Assembly: GCA_003254905.1 (NCBI GenBank)
Contig: QANU01011901.1
Location: forward strand, 1,062,078-1,126,077
Reading direction: 5' to 3'
DNA: 64,000 bases
DNA from: Nissolia schottii
Taxonomy: Eukaryota; Streptophyta; Magnoliopsida; Fabales; Fabaceae
The translations under genes and the position numbers were made by a program. Positions within the stretch are counted from its first letter, which is position 1. Each line of letters opens with the position of its first letter. Shown piece by piece: positions 25,278 through 38,896 of the stretch. The notes beneath the pieces are model-generated. The model had not been told where the DNA came from, made no database searches, and saw nothing but the letters and a program-made list of their open reading frames with translations.

Positions 25278-26030
25278 CTGCATTCCAATCATAGTTTTAC
25301 ATTATACACTTCCAGAAAGTTGGACTCTTGCTGCTGCTATTCTAGTGGAAATGCAAAGATTTAAAACCAAATAGGGGAGGACCTTGAACCCCATCAATTT
25401 CCAGGTATCTATTTCACAAGCAGAAAACTGACAGATTAAGGGCTTGCTTGGTTTTTGTTTTCATTTTCTGTTTACAATTTGTTTCAGTTTTTCAAGATTT
25501 AGTGAAGAAAACAATTAACACATGAGAATCTTAATTTCTATTGTTTACACTATTACCTTTACAAAATCCTAAAATACAGGAAACATATTGAAAACAGGAA
25601 ATTCAACGAGAAACCAAACAGGGTTTTAATTGTTTTTCGAGTCGAACATGATATACATGTGATATATCAGTCCTAGTTCTTTCATGATATGCCTCCAAAC
25701 CCGGATACATCAAATGGACAAGAAGAACAGTTATGATATTTTTCAAACAAGAGTCTACCTTGTGATATATAATTGCATAGATTCAACTTTCTTTTGAGAA
25801 GACTAAATGAAAGAACTAGCTTTTAAGTTATTCTATGAAATAGCTTTTCTTTGAGCTACTCAAAACTCATCCCAAACCCAGAGGAATATCAAAGTGGATT
25901 AATCATATCCACTGAAGAGTCAATCTGAGTAAATGAAAACATCACCAGCAATTTGATGGACAAAAAGGGCCACTTATATATGTATGCATGAGATTTGGAT
26001 TTTGGAATGACCAACAGCAAATACAGTTAC
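25278..26030 (-). other. Predicted intron in the 5' leader of the PP2C gene
   Basis: A donor (ACAG then GTAACTG) at 26030 and an acceptor (TGCAG) at 25278 frame a 753-bp intron that ends five bases before the start codon. The upstream non-coding exon would lie from about 26031 towards 26110. Leader introns often raise expression in plants, but this one is inferred from splice signals only. Confidence 0.5.
25440..25623. mobile_element. hAT-type MITE inside the PP2C leader intron
   Basis: The element is about 184 bp. Its left end GGGCTTGCTTGGTTT is mirrored at the right end by AAACCAAACAGGG, and the similarity continues inward imperfectly for about 50 bp. This terminal type (GGGCYTGTTTGGTTT-like) is common in plant hAT MITEs. 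The flanks do not show a clean 8-bp duplication (left CAGATTAA, right TTTTAATT). Confidence 0.55.
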
Positions 26031-26110
26031 CTGTCAGAACCTGAGGAACCGTGAGATGATTCCTCTGAAGCTATGCACTAATCACTCTCCATTAACCAAG
26101 TTTCAAGCAT

Positions 26111-27420
26111 AACCAGCCTGCAGAGACTTGGCTTCTTGTGATTGTAATTTTGTACTGTATGCATGGTAGTTGCTGCTGCGTTGCTTTACCATTATACCCT
26201 TGATTTGGCCAACCCAAGATGAGGAACACAAGGGCAATTTGGACAATGATAGTGATTAAACATCATAATTACCATGACGACCCCAACTCCTGGGGTTATA
26301 GTTAGTAATTAGACAGCAAAATGAATAAGTGAGGTTTCAACAAATCATAATTTGCGTAGGAACAGATTGTACCAACTACAGTATTTCAGGACTTGGTAGT
26401 TCCAAATAAAAGCTGCCAAAAATGATTTCATAAAGAACGAAAAAGGGACCACTATTGTGATACAAGGTCGGTATTTAACAACTATATCTATGTCAGATTG
26501 ACGAGTACCTAACAACTAAAATAAATTGCTTATGTGGATGGAATTAGATTATGGTTAGTGGTCGGCTTTAAATTAAGTGACCATCAATCATTTATACCTT
26601 TTTTTTTTTTAATCTTCAATCTTTGTTTAAAGTTCAACAGACTGAACACGTCAATAATGAAATGATAATGTTGGGATACTTCTTCTGTTTTTTTTTTAAT
26701 AACACAGCCCCACTGGATGACCAAACACAAGGCTATCACTTTGCCAGTTATGTTTAGAGGGCCCCCATGATGTAGAGGGTCAAAACAAGGGCACATTTGT
26801 TGGAGATTATTTTATAACCCACCATGGACAAGGTTAAAATCAAACACATTCATGGCTAGTGTTGATTTGGGTGAATGTCTGAAAAAGTATACAAATATTT
26901 AATTAATGGAAAAAAATGGAGTCATGAGAACAAGTGATATCTTTTGTAAGTTCAATTCATTTAAACTGTTTCTAAAATTAATGTTTATTTACTTATAACT
27001 TATTACGTGCTACTTAAACTAAACTTTTATGTAAGTAACAATAATAAGCACAACGGTTTTGATAATGATATGTCGCCCACCATAATAATAAAACCAGTAG
27101 AATATAACAAAATATGAGTAATTAATATATTGTGTTGAAGTTCATGAAAAATATAATAACCCAATAGCTTATATATCAGCATAAAATTAAATTGATGAAA
27201 TATTTTTTTATTATAAAAAATGATGAATTTTATACAATGAACAGTGTCAGATACATCCTTTCCAAGATATCTTAATTGCCTCTTTTTTCCCTCCCCGCCT
27301 CATTCTCGCAGAATTGCGATAGAAAAAAAAGAAAATTCTGCTAGTAGTAACTTATAATCCTCACTTGAAAATTTTTCTCTTACGATGATGTATTTTTTCT
27401 TGGTCAGACATCATACATAC
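26111..27420. other. Intergenic between PP2C and phospholipase D zeta
   Basis: AT-rich DNA. No gene or repeat was recognised. It should hold the PP2C promoter and the 3' UTR of the phospholipase gene. The frame at 26584-26796 has no motif or introns and was not accepted. Confidence 0.5.
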
Positions 27421-30400
27421 TCAATGAAAAACATGAGCAGCGTAGTACTCGCCTTCATTAAAAGCAGGTTTTAGATTCTCTAAGCTCATGAACTCCAGTG
27501 GAAAAGAAACAAGATGACCCTTCACTGACTCTAGTTTTTCCAAGGGATCAGTGTTGCTGATACCTCCCTTCCGACAAGGTTCTAATTTTTTGGGGGCTAT
27601 TCCTAAATCAATGGTAGTATGACCGATTTTTTCTTTCCAGAAAGCTACGCTTTGTCTGAAAGCATATCTGCAGAATTAAAAGGGAAAAAGCATGTTAGAG
27701 AAAGACAAAGACGAAATAAGATTCATTCACCCCCCAAAAATTGAAGACGGATAAATAATGTCAATGCCATACCTGGTGTGTAACACATCATTAGGTACAC
27801 AAGAAAAGACATCCTGGTAAATTGTAGTATTTGTCTGTAAAATGTATCCAGGAACAGAAATCAGTAATCTTATTATAGTTGGTTTCTTAAATATGTGAGT
27901 ATATACATATATAAATAAAGAAGTTGTTTTCCTTTTTTTGGCTCAAATAGAAAGAAAAATAATGTGCTCAGATGGTAGAGCTGAATTGTTTATATAATAG
28001 CTGACCATAACTCTTCTCTTTTCTATTCTAGACCACTATTATTAAGAGTCAACAAATCTCAACTAACCTTTCTTAGCCGGGTTAGCCTATTATTGAGGCA
28101 AAACTCTCCCAAACTTTTTCCTTTCTATTTACAAGACTCCAATTTGAGAGTTTGCTTACATGTGTCGTTGGTACATCATACATGAACCATGCTAACGCTA
28201 ATTTCATTAATAAATAACTCAATCACAATCCAGTCGGATAAGCTCCAGAACTAGGAGATTGGATTGAAAAGGGGTAATCTGACCATGGAAGCATATTCTT
28301 CCTTAAGCATACCACTTGACTCTAGGAATTGTTCTTGTCATAAATATTTAAATATTCAACATATTTGTAATGTGTGTAAAGACATATTTCTTGTTACCTT
28401 TGCTGTTGCCATCCAAATATCCTTGTAAGTAGACTCAATAACTGGGTCCGTTATTTGATTGAACTGAGGAAAAGGATTAAAAAAAAACAAAACTTACTAC
28501 AAATATGCCACAAACAACTACCCTCAAGAGAATTGAAATTTACTAACCTCTCCTGCTTGGAGACCTAAATGCTCAGACCATAATGTCAATCGGAGGTTCA
28601 AGGAGAATTTTCCTGCTTTCCAAGGCTTTCCATCCATATAAGAACCAATCAGTTCCCCGTCTTCTATTACTACACCAATCTGAAATCCATATGTGGGACA
28701 ATCAAGGGAACAGAAGGCGATGCAAGAATTATGCATTAATAATTAACTCAAAAACCAAATCATATTTTCCAAAATGAAGCAAATAACAGTTGACAGATCA
28801 ATTCAAGAAAGAAATGTTAAGGGTGAGAAGAAGGATGTTTGATGTAAGAGCTTTATAATAAACTAAGAATTATTAAGTGCTTCATGAGTTATTCTCTCAT
28901 TAGTTTAGCTATATTTTTACCTAAATGTGTTGCCTTACAATTTGTGAATATGCATCAAATGATAATTTGGAGAAGGAAATTTCAAAGTTATATTTGAACT
29001 CCAATTGTTAAATCTGCAGAGCGCAGCCTTTTCCCCCAAAATTTCCAATAAAATATATAGAGAAGAGGCTAAGTAAAATGATGCAACAAGATGTTGACTA
29101 AATGGGCTCTAATATATAAGAATTAGCATGAATGAAATGAAACATCTGTGACTCACTTGACGAAAACTTCTCCAGAGAGGGTTTATGAAATATTGAAATG
29201 ATAAACAGAGAGTGAGAGTGAATCAGTAAATAAAAAATTTCAAACCAAACAAACAAACTAGAAAAGCGTATGTAGGAGAACAAGGCTTGGAATGTACCTC
29301 AGAATCTCTGGAGCCAAGTAAACTCCTATCATTAATATTAGCAGATCCAATCAAACATGTACAATCATCAACAATCATGATTTTACTGTGAACATAGACC
29401 TGAAATATGCATAAACGATTAAGTTGACTGGAACTACTTAAGTACAAGACCTTAAATGCAAATGAGTACCTGGCTGGTTGCCAAAGGACCCCCATCAAAG
29501 AGTCTACCAAATGCCCTGAGGCCGTAGAAAGAAATATAATCGTGCATTCTTGGACCAAGAAGTTCATAAAGATTATGTAATATAGAATTCTGACCTCGGC
29601 AGATAGTTCTATACTGCCAATGCATTATGGCTCTCACAGAGGCCGCACCACTATCATCCAGGCCCCCCTACATGAATAGAAGTAAGAAATCAATTCACAC
29701 AACAGACAGACGTGTATATATATTCTCTCAGTGGGGAGGAAAAAGAAAGTACCTGGAAGCCAGGAAGGAGAGGTATGACAATTATAACCCTAAAAGTTTT
29801 TTTATCATTGTAAGCTCGTATAATCCGTCGATATAAAGCTTCTAACACGCGATTTCGTATTATCTCATCTCCTGAAAGACCTGAGATAAAAAATTGATTC
29901 TGGACATGTTGCCAAGGACAAAACATCAATCAGAACAAGGCCTCCTAACAGATCTGGGAAGAGAAGCAAGAATAAATGGCGATCACAGTTAAAAAGTGAA
30001 TTTTCCTTTTTCAACAATAGTTGGAAAATTGTAATCCTTTATCTCAGGAAAAAAAATGGTACAAGACAAAAGCAATTGGAAACTCAGGAAATATGGCATA
30101 GTATCCGACATTAAACAAAGAATAGTCTTCGGTTAAGCCCTTTCTACAATCACCTTCACATAAAAGCATACGGTAATGCAGGATATATCAATAAAACTAA
30201 AACTCATTACAGCTGTGCTGCAGAAACGACATTAAAGTTCACATCCAAAAACAGATATCCAAAATCAGTTCCAGAAACAAGCATGAATGACAACATAACA
30301 TGCACCACATGTAAGAAAGCATATAATGTAATCATCATCTTAAAAATACCATCTAAAGATACTGGAGCCATAGCTTGAGAGGTAAGATATTCAGTAGAAA

Positions 30401-33400
30401 CTGCCAAAAACATCCAAATTTTAACGGCAACGTCTCTATAATTACTTCAGGAAACACTAACATTGTAATTCAATTAATTGCTACCCAAGATGTTATTTTC
30501 ACTACAATCGCAAGCATCTAGATTTTAAAATTAATAAAGCAAAAAAAGTTTTGGTACGATCATTTGCTAAGCTGTCATTCTTCAAATTGTATCCCATTCA
30601 GTGGAGATAAAATAAAAGTGGAGAAGTTTAATACCTCAATATAGATGAAGTATTCTGCTTTCTCAATTAGAGAGCAATATGCACTGTGGATGCTCTCTTC
30701 AGTTTGACTGGTTCCAGCAGACCATTGACTGACACTCCTAATAACCTATTAATTACAGGCTGTTTTAATAGCAGGAAATACAATGACTAGCTAAAAATAA
30801 ATAAATATTTTAAAGTAACAAGTAAGAAAGGAAAAATATCATACGAGCACCCTCATGAAAAAATTTCAGATAGATCTGAAATATCATGGACTTCCTATGG
30901 ATTTTTAGTTTTTAATGTTACACAAGAAAAGGGAAATGTCAAATGCTACCGCAAAATATCCGGCTTCTCTTAATAAATCACATTTAATGATGAAAATAGA
31001 ATGATTAAATTTCAATGAAACTCTTAATAAGACGGTGTCAAAATTTCACAGAACATTTTTTGCATAATTCATTGCACAACTTATTTGAAAAGGCGTGGGT
31101 CACTCACACTTTATCACTACAAGAACAACAAACCTGACAATGGCAGGAAACGCGAGGACCAACTTGTCCTGATTCATCAGCAAAACCTCCATGATCACCA
31201 TGTTGTGGTGTTTTCCACCGTTCTGGATCTGTACTTGGTACATCAACATGAGACACTCTATCCAGAGACATTTTCCTATGATGACCGACATTTTCAAGAT
31301 TGTCTACAAAACCCTTCATTGGTGCATCAGGAGCAGTTGGTTCAATTTTGGCCTTCCATAAAGAGAAAACAAGACTACCGCTGACCCTGCTCGGCTGGTC
31401 ACGGAGATGTGAAGACGAGCTTGACCCATATTTCGGGTCTCCTTCAGAAGTATTTAGCCCATCAGATTCCCGAGGCAAAAGCAAAGGGATATCTTGGGAT
31501 GATGAGGAAAATGAATCTTCCCTCTGAAATAGTCTATAATTGTCAGTATTCTTGCTTTCATTTGGCACCTCTCTGCTTCTTCCCAAGTAGTGTGGAATAA
31601 CCATATGCTGCCGAGGCATAAGTAACGGTATCGCTTGCTCATGTGGAGCTTTGTTCCTCTGAATGGAAAAAAAAGACATTATTTCCTGTTGAGAATTTAG
31701 CACTAGAATGCATTGATACTTTAATGCAATTGTAGACAAAGTCTACCTTCGCATAATTCCATCTCTGAACAAAGTGCCTAGCTATGTCACGACAAGGTGG
31801 CCCCCAAAGTGCACAATGAACATCATGCCAAGGCATACGGGGGTATTTTCCACGTTCCAATTCATCTTTCATTGTATCTTCCCATGAATTTGGTTCAGAT
31901 TCCCTGCAAAAATTGAACAAAAATCCATGCATTATATCAACAACACAGTTAATTTTTTGACCAAGTAATGATGAATGATATAACTTAATAAACACCTAGT
32001 GCAAGAGATACCATGCCATATAGTTTTTTTAGTCATAGCATGCCTCTGCCAGTACAAAAGGCAGAAGTTTTATACTGTGTCCAAGTGAAGTTGAACAGCC
32101 AATTACTCTGATAACCCCTTAAACAAGATTACTGGCTGGCATAGAACCCATAGATAGTGCACGATATGGAGCATACAAGCTTACAAAATACTTCTTGTCA
32201 TCTTAATTTCTGTTTATGCATAAAAGTTACCTAGGATTATAATAGTCCTTTCCAGGCCAGATCATAGGAGGTAAGTCCCCAACTTTATGTTCAGGTGTGT
32301 CATAACGACCAAAGCACAAATCCAATCCTCCAATAAAGCAAATCTGGTGGTCAATAATGACAAGTTTTTCATGGTGCGACCTGTATATAATCACGAGTAC
32401 ATAACCATAAATGTGAATTACTATTGATGCTTGTGAAACTTAGAAAATATTATTTCTTTATAAAGCAAAGACATAAGGCTAAGTTTGGGGAAATTTGCGT
32501 ACCACAGGTAAACACCAGTAGAAAAATGGTCAGGATAGCGTAATACCCTCACATTCTCATGAATATTAAGAAGCTTTCTCTTGCTATAAAAACTGTTGAT
32601 TTTCAAAGCTAGTGCTACCTCTTTGTAGAGAAGGATGTAGATCTGCATTTTTTTTTTTAGGGAAAAAAAATCATGCTAATCCTGACACCTCTGTAAATAA
32701 AGTAACTGAAATATGCATCATCCTCGTGGCATGCAAGACAGCAGAGAACCTTCATACAACTTGATCATCTCTGGTAAACTATTAAGTATTAAAATCAATT
32801 AAATCTACCTTGTGCCTTCTCTTCATTTCTAATATGGAAAACTATTAGCATTTATGTTACAATAATGGCATTTAGTATATCAAAATATGGTCAACTGTAG
32901 TTCTGACCATTGCTGATGATTGGCTATTGATTGAGCAGAAAGAAAGTTATTGAGCAGCGAGCACCAATCAGCTCTATCATTGATTGTAATCAAACTGTAA
33001 GATATCAGTGGGGAGCCTAGGTATCCAAATTCTCCCACACACACTTTTAGTCTCTTTCAACAAAAACAATTATAAAAAACTAATTCCTGCCGTCATCCAT
33101 TGTTACTTGTGAATCGTGATGCCGCAAACAGAAAAACACATTTTGTAGCCACTGTTCAACCATTTCAAGTGTCCATGCTTCATAACAGTAGCAATGACTT
33201 TGGGGGGGGGGGGATCACGAATAACTATAATGGATGATTAGTGATTCCAAAGAAAGGAAAATATTATCAGACAAGAAAACCCGTCGTATAAAATAACTGA
33301 AAGCCAAACATATTACTTAAAACCTTTGAATGGCTGTACATCTTTTAGAATTTAAACCCAATAACAACATTCAAAACAACTGTCTCTTCAGTAAAGGCAT

Positions 33401-36400
33401 TGTAAAGGGCTGACCAATTTCACATTACCTGGACCCCATGCTTAGCTTTCGCTTCCAGCAAATTATCAAGCCTTGATGAAGCATGAGTGTGAAAAGGACG
33501 TTGTAGATACAGTTCTGGGCACAACCACCACCCACAAATAAATATCTGCATGAATCTCTCAATCATTGAACAGAAACTCAAAAATGACTATTATTTTCCC
33601 TTTTCTAAAATAAATTATGAATGAAGTGGCCTTGAATGTTCCAGCACTGAGCAAACAAACCTCTGTTTTTGCATCCTTAATTGAAGAAGCAATTGCTTCA
33701 AATGCAGCACGTCCATCTACAAACCACTGAGCCTGACTTCCATCTTTGATTAAGCCTCTTGGAGGAGCAAAAGAACCATAGCGGTGGGGATGACACCATC
33801 CTTCAGGAGGCTTGAGTCCAGCTTCATTAATTGCAGCAACCCAATCTTTAACTCTACCACTACTTTTCCCTCTAACTCTAATGCTCCGATTTCCACAAGT
33901 TACCTACAGAGTTCAGCTAAGTATTCAAAAAGACAAGACATTAAAGCCTCAACAAAGATACAAGAGCACCCTTCTGACCTTAAATGAATGGCGTAAAGGA
34001 TTTCGTTCCTTCACTTCTTTTGCCAGTGATAGACAATCGTCCCTATTCCCATCTGACCCAGGTAGTACATCAAAAACAATAATGTCCAAAGGTTGCACAT
34101 CAAAAGGAGATGCCAGCAATGCCAAGAATCCAGGTTTTAGTACTGCCCAAACCTGCACATAAAAAGATAGGAAGGTGCTATATGGTAAGGTTAACCAAAT
34201 GCAATAAAGTTACTTAAAAAGCTTTAATCAGACACAATAAAATAAAATAATAACATTAAAGCTTCGTGTTATAAATACCAAGATGATTTAAAAGCAGATT
34301 AATATACCATAAAATAGTAACTTTCTTAAACTGATTTAAATTGATCTCAACATATGATATCTATACAACTGTAGTATTGTACAGAGTAGATTTCCCTTAT
34401 ATCAGTCTCAAATTTTTTACCGTTACATCATTTATGTGTTTTAACTTAATGACATCATACTTAAGAAACTTCCAGCAAAAGGTTGCCAGAGTTTGAGTAA
34501 TGTCTCAGTGTCACGTCTAAAGTATATCTGACCTTCAATAATGCACAAATGTAACATGCAAACTATTTTGCTTAACGTTCATGAAAAGAAACCAAGACAA
34601 GCGAAGCATATTACCCAGCTTCAAAAACAGGACTTTGTTACCTTTTGCCAGTTATCATTACAACAACTAAAACAGTCAGACATACAGCACTTTCTGGAAC
34701 AATCATCCTTCAGAATTTTAGGCAGATGCATCACCATCACGTATTCTTCCTTCAGCTTAGATCCATATTCAGGTAAAAAGGATAACTTTGATACCTCCAA
34801 AAATTTGCAAACCTACAGCACAAGTGCAACAAGAATTTACATGATCCCTTCAAACAATCGACAAACAGCTAATAACAAGAAGTAAATAGGCATGAACTTT
34901 GAGTAAAAGCATAATTTTTTACAGGTAACAAGGTCCATATCATATGAGAGGTAACATATAGTGGCTAAAACTCAATTGAGTTTGAGCCTAACAGAGGCAA
35001 CGGCCACAATAAGCAGGTTTGAAGGAGATCTAAAATAAATGGGACTTTTGTAGAGTCCAAAACATTGTTTAGGAATCCACATGCCTCTGTCTTTTAATCA
35101 CTGCATTCGTTTCTTCCCTCAGGCAGTCCGCCTGGTTTTACTTGACCTTGGCATGCAAGGATGAAGTATCTTGGCAATTTTATGACATTTTATGTGCCAA
35201 TAAGTCAATCAATAAAACCAACATCCAAATGCAAGTTTTCTATCCTAAAAAAAGCCAATTTCTAGTTATATGAATCGAATGCTAGAGTAACTAAAGAAAT
35301 ACAAATCCATTTGATCATTCCTTTTTAAGGCTGTCAAATATCAAGTGAATTTGAAGAACTGAAGAAGAAGAATGCAAAAGAATGAATCGTCACTGCTAAG
35401 TGTTAAGCAGCTTGTATTGGCATTATATATATTATTGTACTTACATCTGTAAATCTTTCTATGAAGGTCCCATTACAAATAAGTATTAATGGCTAGCTTG
35501 GCCAACCTCAGATTGAAGCAAATATTATTCATTTCACATGCCAATATAACAAACTACGGCATAGTCCCTCAAAATCAAACAATGATAATTTTACGTATAT
35601 ATTACACGTCAATAACACACTTGAACCATGACACTGAATCAATGGCCATGCTTACAAAAATGAATGACTATAAAATGATAAACATTTCCAAAAGTGCACG
35701 CAACGAGCATACCTCTCGAGAGTTAACAATACTGATATTTCCCAAAAAGTGATTCAGATACCCTTGCATTGCAATCTTTGCCCTGTCTGCTATCGTATGT
35801 TGTCTTCCTAAGGCTGGGCGTATAATTGGTAGAGCGGCACTAGATGGAACATCTCTGGACCAAAAACAAACTTGTAAGCAATTATGGCCACAAAATAACA
35901 CAAGTTGCAGTTCTAAGAGTGCTCCAACATTATTTGCTTGAAGGGGTTCACCTGTCTCTAGCACTTTCATCATGATGGTGTACAGGAATGGCTTCATCCT
36001 CAGCTTCATCATCATCTTGCATCATAGGTGAGAGATCTCCCAATCCTAGATTTTGAAGCCATTCTTTAACCTTTAATATAATGTTTCAGCAAACATTACA
36101 CCAAAATCAAAATCTTGCAACATATTATCAATCAAATAAAATTATAAATATATAGGTCCATTTACACATTAGCTAAAGCAAGCAACCAAGTAACCAGAAA
36201 AAAAAAAAGAAGAAAAAAAAGGTACAAATAGGATTGTGTCACACACCTGCTCTTGCTTCTCATGAATTTCCTCAAAAAAGGCGCGCTTCTTTAACGTAAA
36301 ATGCAAATAAAATACTTGAGAAGCTTTCTTCACCAGCTTCCACTTGAACTGGAATCGAAGTTAATAAGTAAATAACAGTGTCAGTGATCACTCTTCATCG

Positions 36401-36885
36401 AAAGGGCAAACATGTGTAAAAGGGGAAAATTTACTTCGTGGTAAATTTACTTAAGAATGTAAGATAATACACATTGATTTGATGCAGTGAAAAGCAAAAA
36501 AGAAGGATTGGATTCAAACATGGAAGCCTGTATCCTGTACACTTAACGAAGCCTTTTTGTGCACGTAAATGGAATCAGCTGGCACATGCGAGTGGAATCA
36601 GAATAGAATCATGTCACGTGAGCTTGGGATCGGGGAAATTGAGAAGAAACGGAGAACGGTGAAAGAAGCATGAAGGGAACGTACCTGCTTGTAGTGAACG
36701 AGAATGGTGTAAGTGAGGAGCATGGGGCTGATGTCGGCGGCGTCGGGACGAGAGACGGAGACAATGGTGGCTTCCGGCAACTCATCGAAGATCCGAGTGG
36801 GCTCCGGGTGTGAGCGGTACGACGGTGAGGCCTCGGATTGCATTTGAACGTAGCGGGGGCTGCCATCTGACATGGATGGATCCAA
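27421..36885 (-). CDS. PLDZETA1: Phospholipase D zeta (PX-PH-type PLD)
   Basis: Twenty exons join in frame to 1101 residues. From the 5' end: 36685-36885, 36247-36348, 35952-36070, 35713-35854, 34642-34812, 33979-34152, 33661-33903, 33429-33545, 32503-32642, 32231-32380, 31747-31903, 31134-31658, 30635-30745, 29753-29899, 29470-29667, 29298-29399, 28548-28679, 28398-28463, 27773-27834, 27421-27667. A PX domain comes first (from [20 protein letters not shown]), then a PH domain ([20 protein letters not shown]). Two HKD catalytic motifs follow: [20 protein letters not shown] and [20 protein letters not shown]. Both HxKxxxxD sets are intact. Family knowledge: these PLDs cut phosphatidylcholine to phosphatidic acid and act in vesicle traffic, auxin response and phosphate starvation. 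PX-PH PLDs lack the C2 domain of other plant PLDs and do not need calcium. A Ser-rich linker is encoded by the 525-bp exon 12. The choice of zeta1 over zeta2 is a guess. Confidence 0.92.
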
Positions 36886-38326
36886 ATCGAAATTCTCAGA
36901 TTGAATGTTTAGTTTAATTAATTAATTGATTAATAAGTTGCGCTTCAACGTCCAATTTCCGCATGCCACCCTATTTTCCAGTGAAAATAAAGACAGACAA
37001 ACTTTACACAGAGAAAGGAAATGTCAATTGCAATGAAAATGGAATGGGCCTTCCTCCTCCCCAGTCCTCACCCTCACAGTCATTCCACTCATTCCCACTG
37101 TTTTTTTTGTCTTATTTCGTTGGCTTTGGCCTCAAGGAACTAACAATAATGATCATGTCCAAAATAATACTTTTCCATGTTTTAATAAGTTTTTTCTCCC
37201 CCTTCAATTTAGTGAGTCTAAGAAATATTAATAAGGACATTCAAAAGTTTAAGTTGGTAACATTTATATTATCTATAATTTAATGCCGGGGATATCAAGT
37301 TTAACTCCTTGATGTCTAGTTTTTATTTACCTAATAGTAGTTTTAAGGCATGTATGAAGTGTTTGCAACCTTCATTGTTGATTAAATATAAATAATGTTC
37401 AATTTTATGTCTGCATATTAATATAAATGATTGACATTTTTTTTGTCTAAATCACAAGTATCATATCCTTGTCAAAATTTAACATCTCTTCATACTCAAA
37501 ACTCACAACCCCGTACTAGTTGATCAGTATGTTTCTCAGTTGATTGATCTTCTCTTACTAATTCAAAAATCATACACATGATAGGAAATGATCAAATGAC
37601 AATGCATAACAATTAAGCTCACATAAATAAATATATTCATATATTAATAAAAAAATAATGAATGAATGAATAATCAAGGAAAACAAGCTAACTTACCAAA
37701 AAAAAAAGGCAAACTAATTATCACATTCTTGCAATCAATCTGTTATTGGGCTGGCTTAGAAGCCCAACCCATTATTGAACTTCAAGCTTAACCAGCCCAA
37801 TTGGACCTTACTTGACCGTATGGCTGTCAAAACAGGTTGGGCCCGGTCCGTTTAGACCCGCGGGCCTAAACAAGCAGCCCGCTAGTTTGTTTATTTTTTT
37901 AAAAAAAATTCAAAAAAAATCAAAAAAAATATTTAAAAAATTTAAAAAAAAATTCACAGGCACACAGGCCGATCCAATTTTTTTCAAATTTTTACAGACC
38001 TATTTTTCACATGTAAAATCTATTCATTTAACCGGGTAAATGGACCGGACCATATCGCCCTATTTCACCGTGACCTGCTACTACAAAATCCAGAAGTAGG
38101 ACAACACGTTTTCCTAAAAACGACACACGGAGCTGTCAAAGTCAAACTGACACGTCATCGTTTTTGGGCGAATCTTGTAGTCTTCACATTCCGCAATGAA
38201 ACCCCGTTCTCCTAATTTCCCATTCGTATTTCGCCTCCCCTGATTTTTTTTCTCTCCTCAAATCCAAAGTCAAAATCGATTCGATTTGCAGATTCAATTG
38301 TTTCTCTGTTCGCTGAAAATCCTCTA
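36886..38326. other. Divergent intergenic region between PLD zeta and the glycine-rich gene
   Basis: This bidirectional 1.4-kb space holds both promoters. It also carries the repeat at 37817-38075, listed separately, and A-rich runs near 37900-37960. No other gene is seen. Confidence 0.5.
37817..38075. repeat. Inverted-repeat element with GGCCCGGTCC-type ends
   Basis: The left side (GGCCCGGTCCGTTTAGACCCG, about 37838-37860) is mirrored near 38032-38054 by an inverted CCGGGTAAATGGACCGGACC. The middle is A/T homopolymer-rich. The arrangement fits a small non-autonomous DNA transposon. Ends and target duplication were not resolved. Confidence 0.45.
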
Positions 38327-38896
38327 ATGGCGATGATTGTGGACATTCTTTTCGCTGACCCCGTCGCTGCCGTGACCGCTGCGAAGGGTTTATGCGTCCT
38401 CCGAAGCTGCCATTCCACCTGCAACCTTTCCGTCGCCGATCAGATCTCGGCGATGATTCAGCCTTACGACGCCGTGGCCCCGCCGCCGGTGAAGCCAAGC
38501 ACGTACAGGATGCCGCGCAGGACTCTTCTCCGGAGAAAACGACGAACAAGGCGCAGGTTGGCGGGTGACGGCGCCGGGGATGCCGGGGATGAGGGCTTCT
38601 TCTTTGGCGACGGTGCCGATGGTCCCTTTGGCGGAGGTGGCGGCGGACGAGGTTTCGGCAGCAGCGGCGGCGGCGGCGGTTGGAATTTCAACAGGTTTGG
38701 GGATAATAATTGGGATGAATCGTCGTCTTCGGTGCCGGATCCTGCGTTCGATTTCGTGTACCAGGTGCTTTCGTGGATCATGCTTTCCAATTGCCTGCAC
38801 TTCGCGTTCAAGAGGATTGTTCGAATCCTTGCGGATGGCGCGATTGTGGATTCCGATAGGGAAAAGGTTCCCGCTAGATTGGCCCCAATTTGCTGA
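38327..38896 (+). CDS. Small glycine-rich plant protein of unknown function
   Basis: A single exon of 189 residues. The N-terminus is ordered and cysteine-containing (VDILFADPVAAVTAAKGLCV, CHSTCNLSVADQISAMIQPY). A basic stretch follows (RRTLLRRKRRTRRR). Next is a glycine tract rich in GGGGGG and GSSGGGGG (about residues 95-120). The C-terminal 50 residues form a hydrophobic helix-like segment (FDFVYQVLSWIMLSNCLHFAFKRIVRI) ending in EKVPARLAPIC. The last segment could be a membrane helix. The coding region is clearly GC-rich against its flanks, which supports a real gene. I do not recognise a named family; uncharacterised plant proteins with a similar C-terminus (VRIxADG...REKVPxRL) exist to my knowledge. 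It is transcribed away from PLD zeta. Confidence 0.7.
   Translation: MAMIVDILFADPVAAVTAAKGLCVLRSCHSTCNLSVADQISAMIQPYDAVAPPPVKPSTYRMPRRTLLRRKRRTRRRLAGDGAGDAGDEGFFFGDGADGPFGGGGGGRGFGSSGGGGGWNFNRFGDNNWDESSSSVPDPAFDFVYQVLSWIMLSNCLHFAFKRIVRILADGAIVDSDREKVPARLAPIC

Noticed and set aside
38390..38811. Minus-strand frames across the glycine-rich gene
   Set aside because: Pro/Ala-rich translations are the antisense of the poly-glycine tract; the plus-strand frame has an ordered N- and C-terminus.
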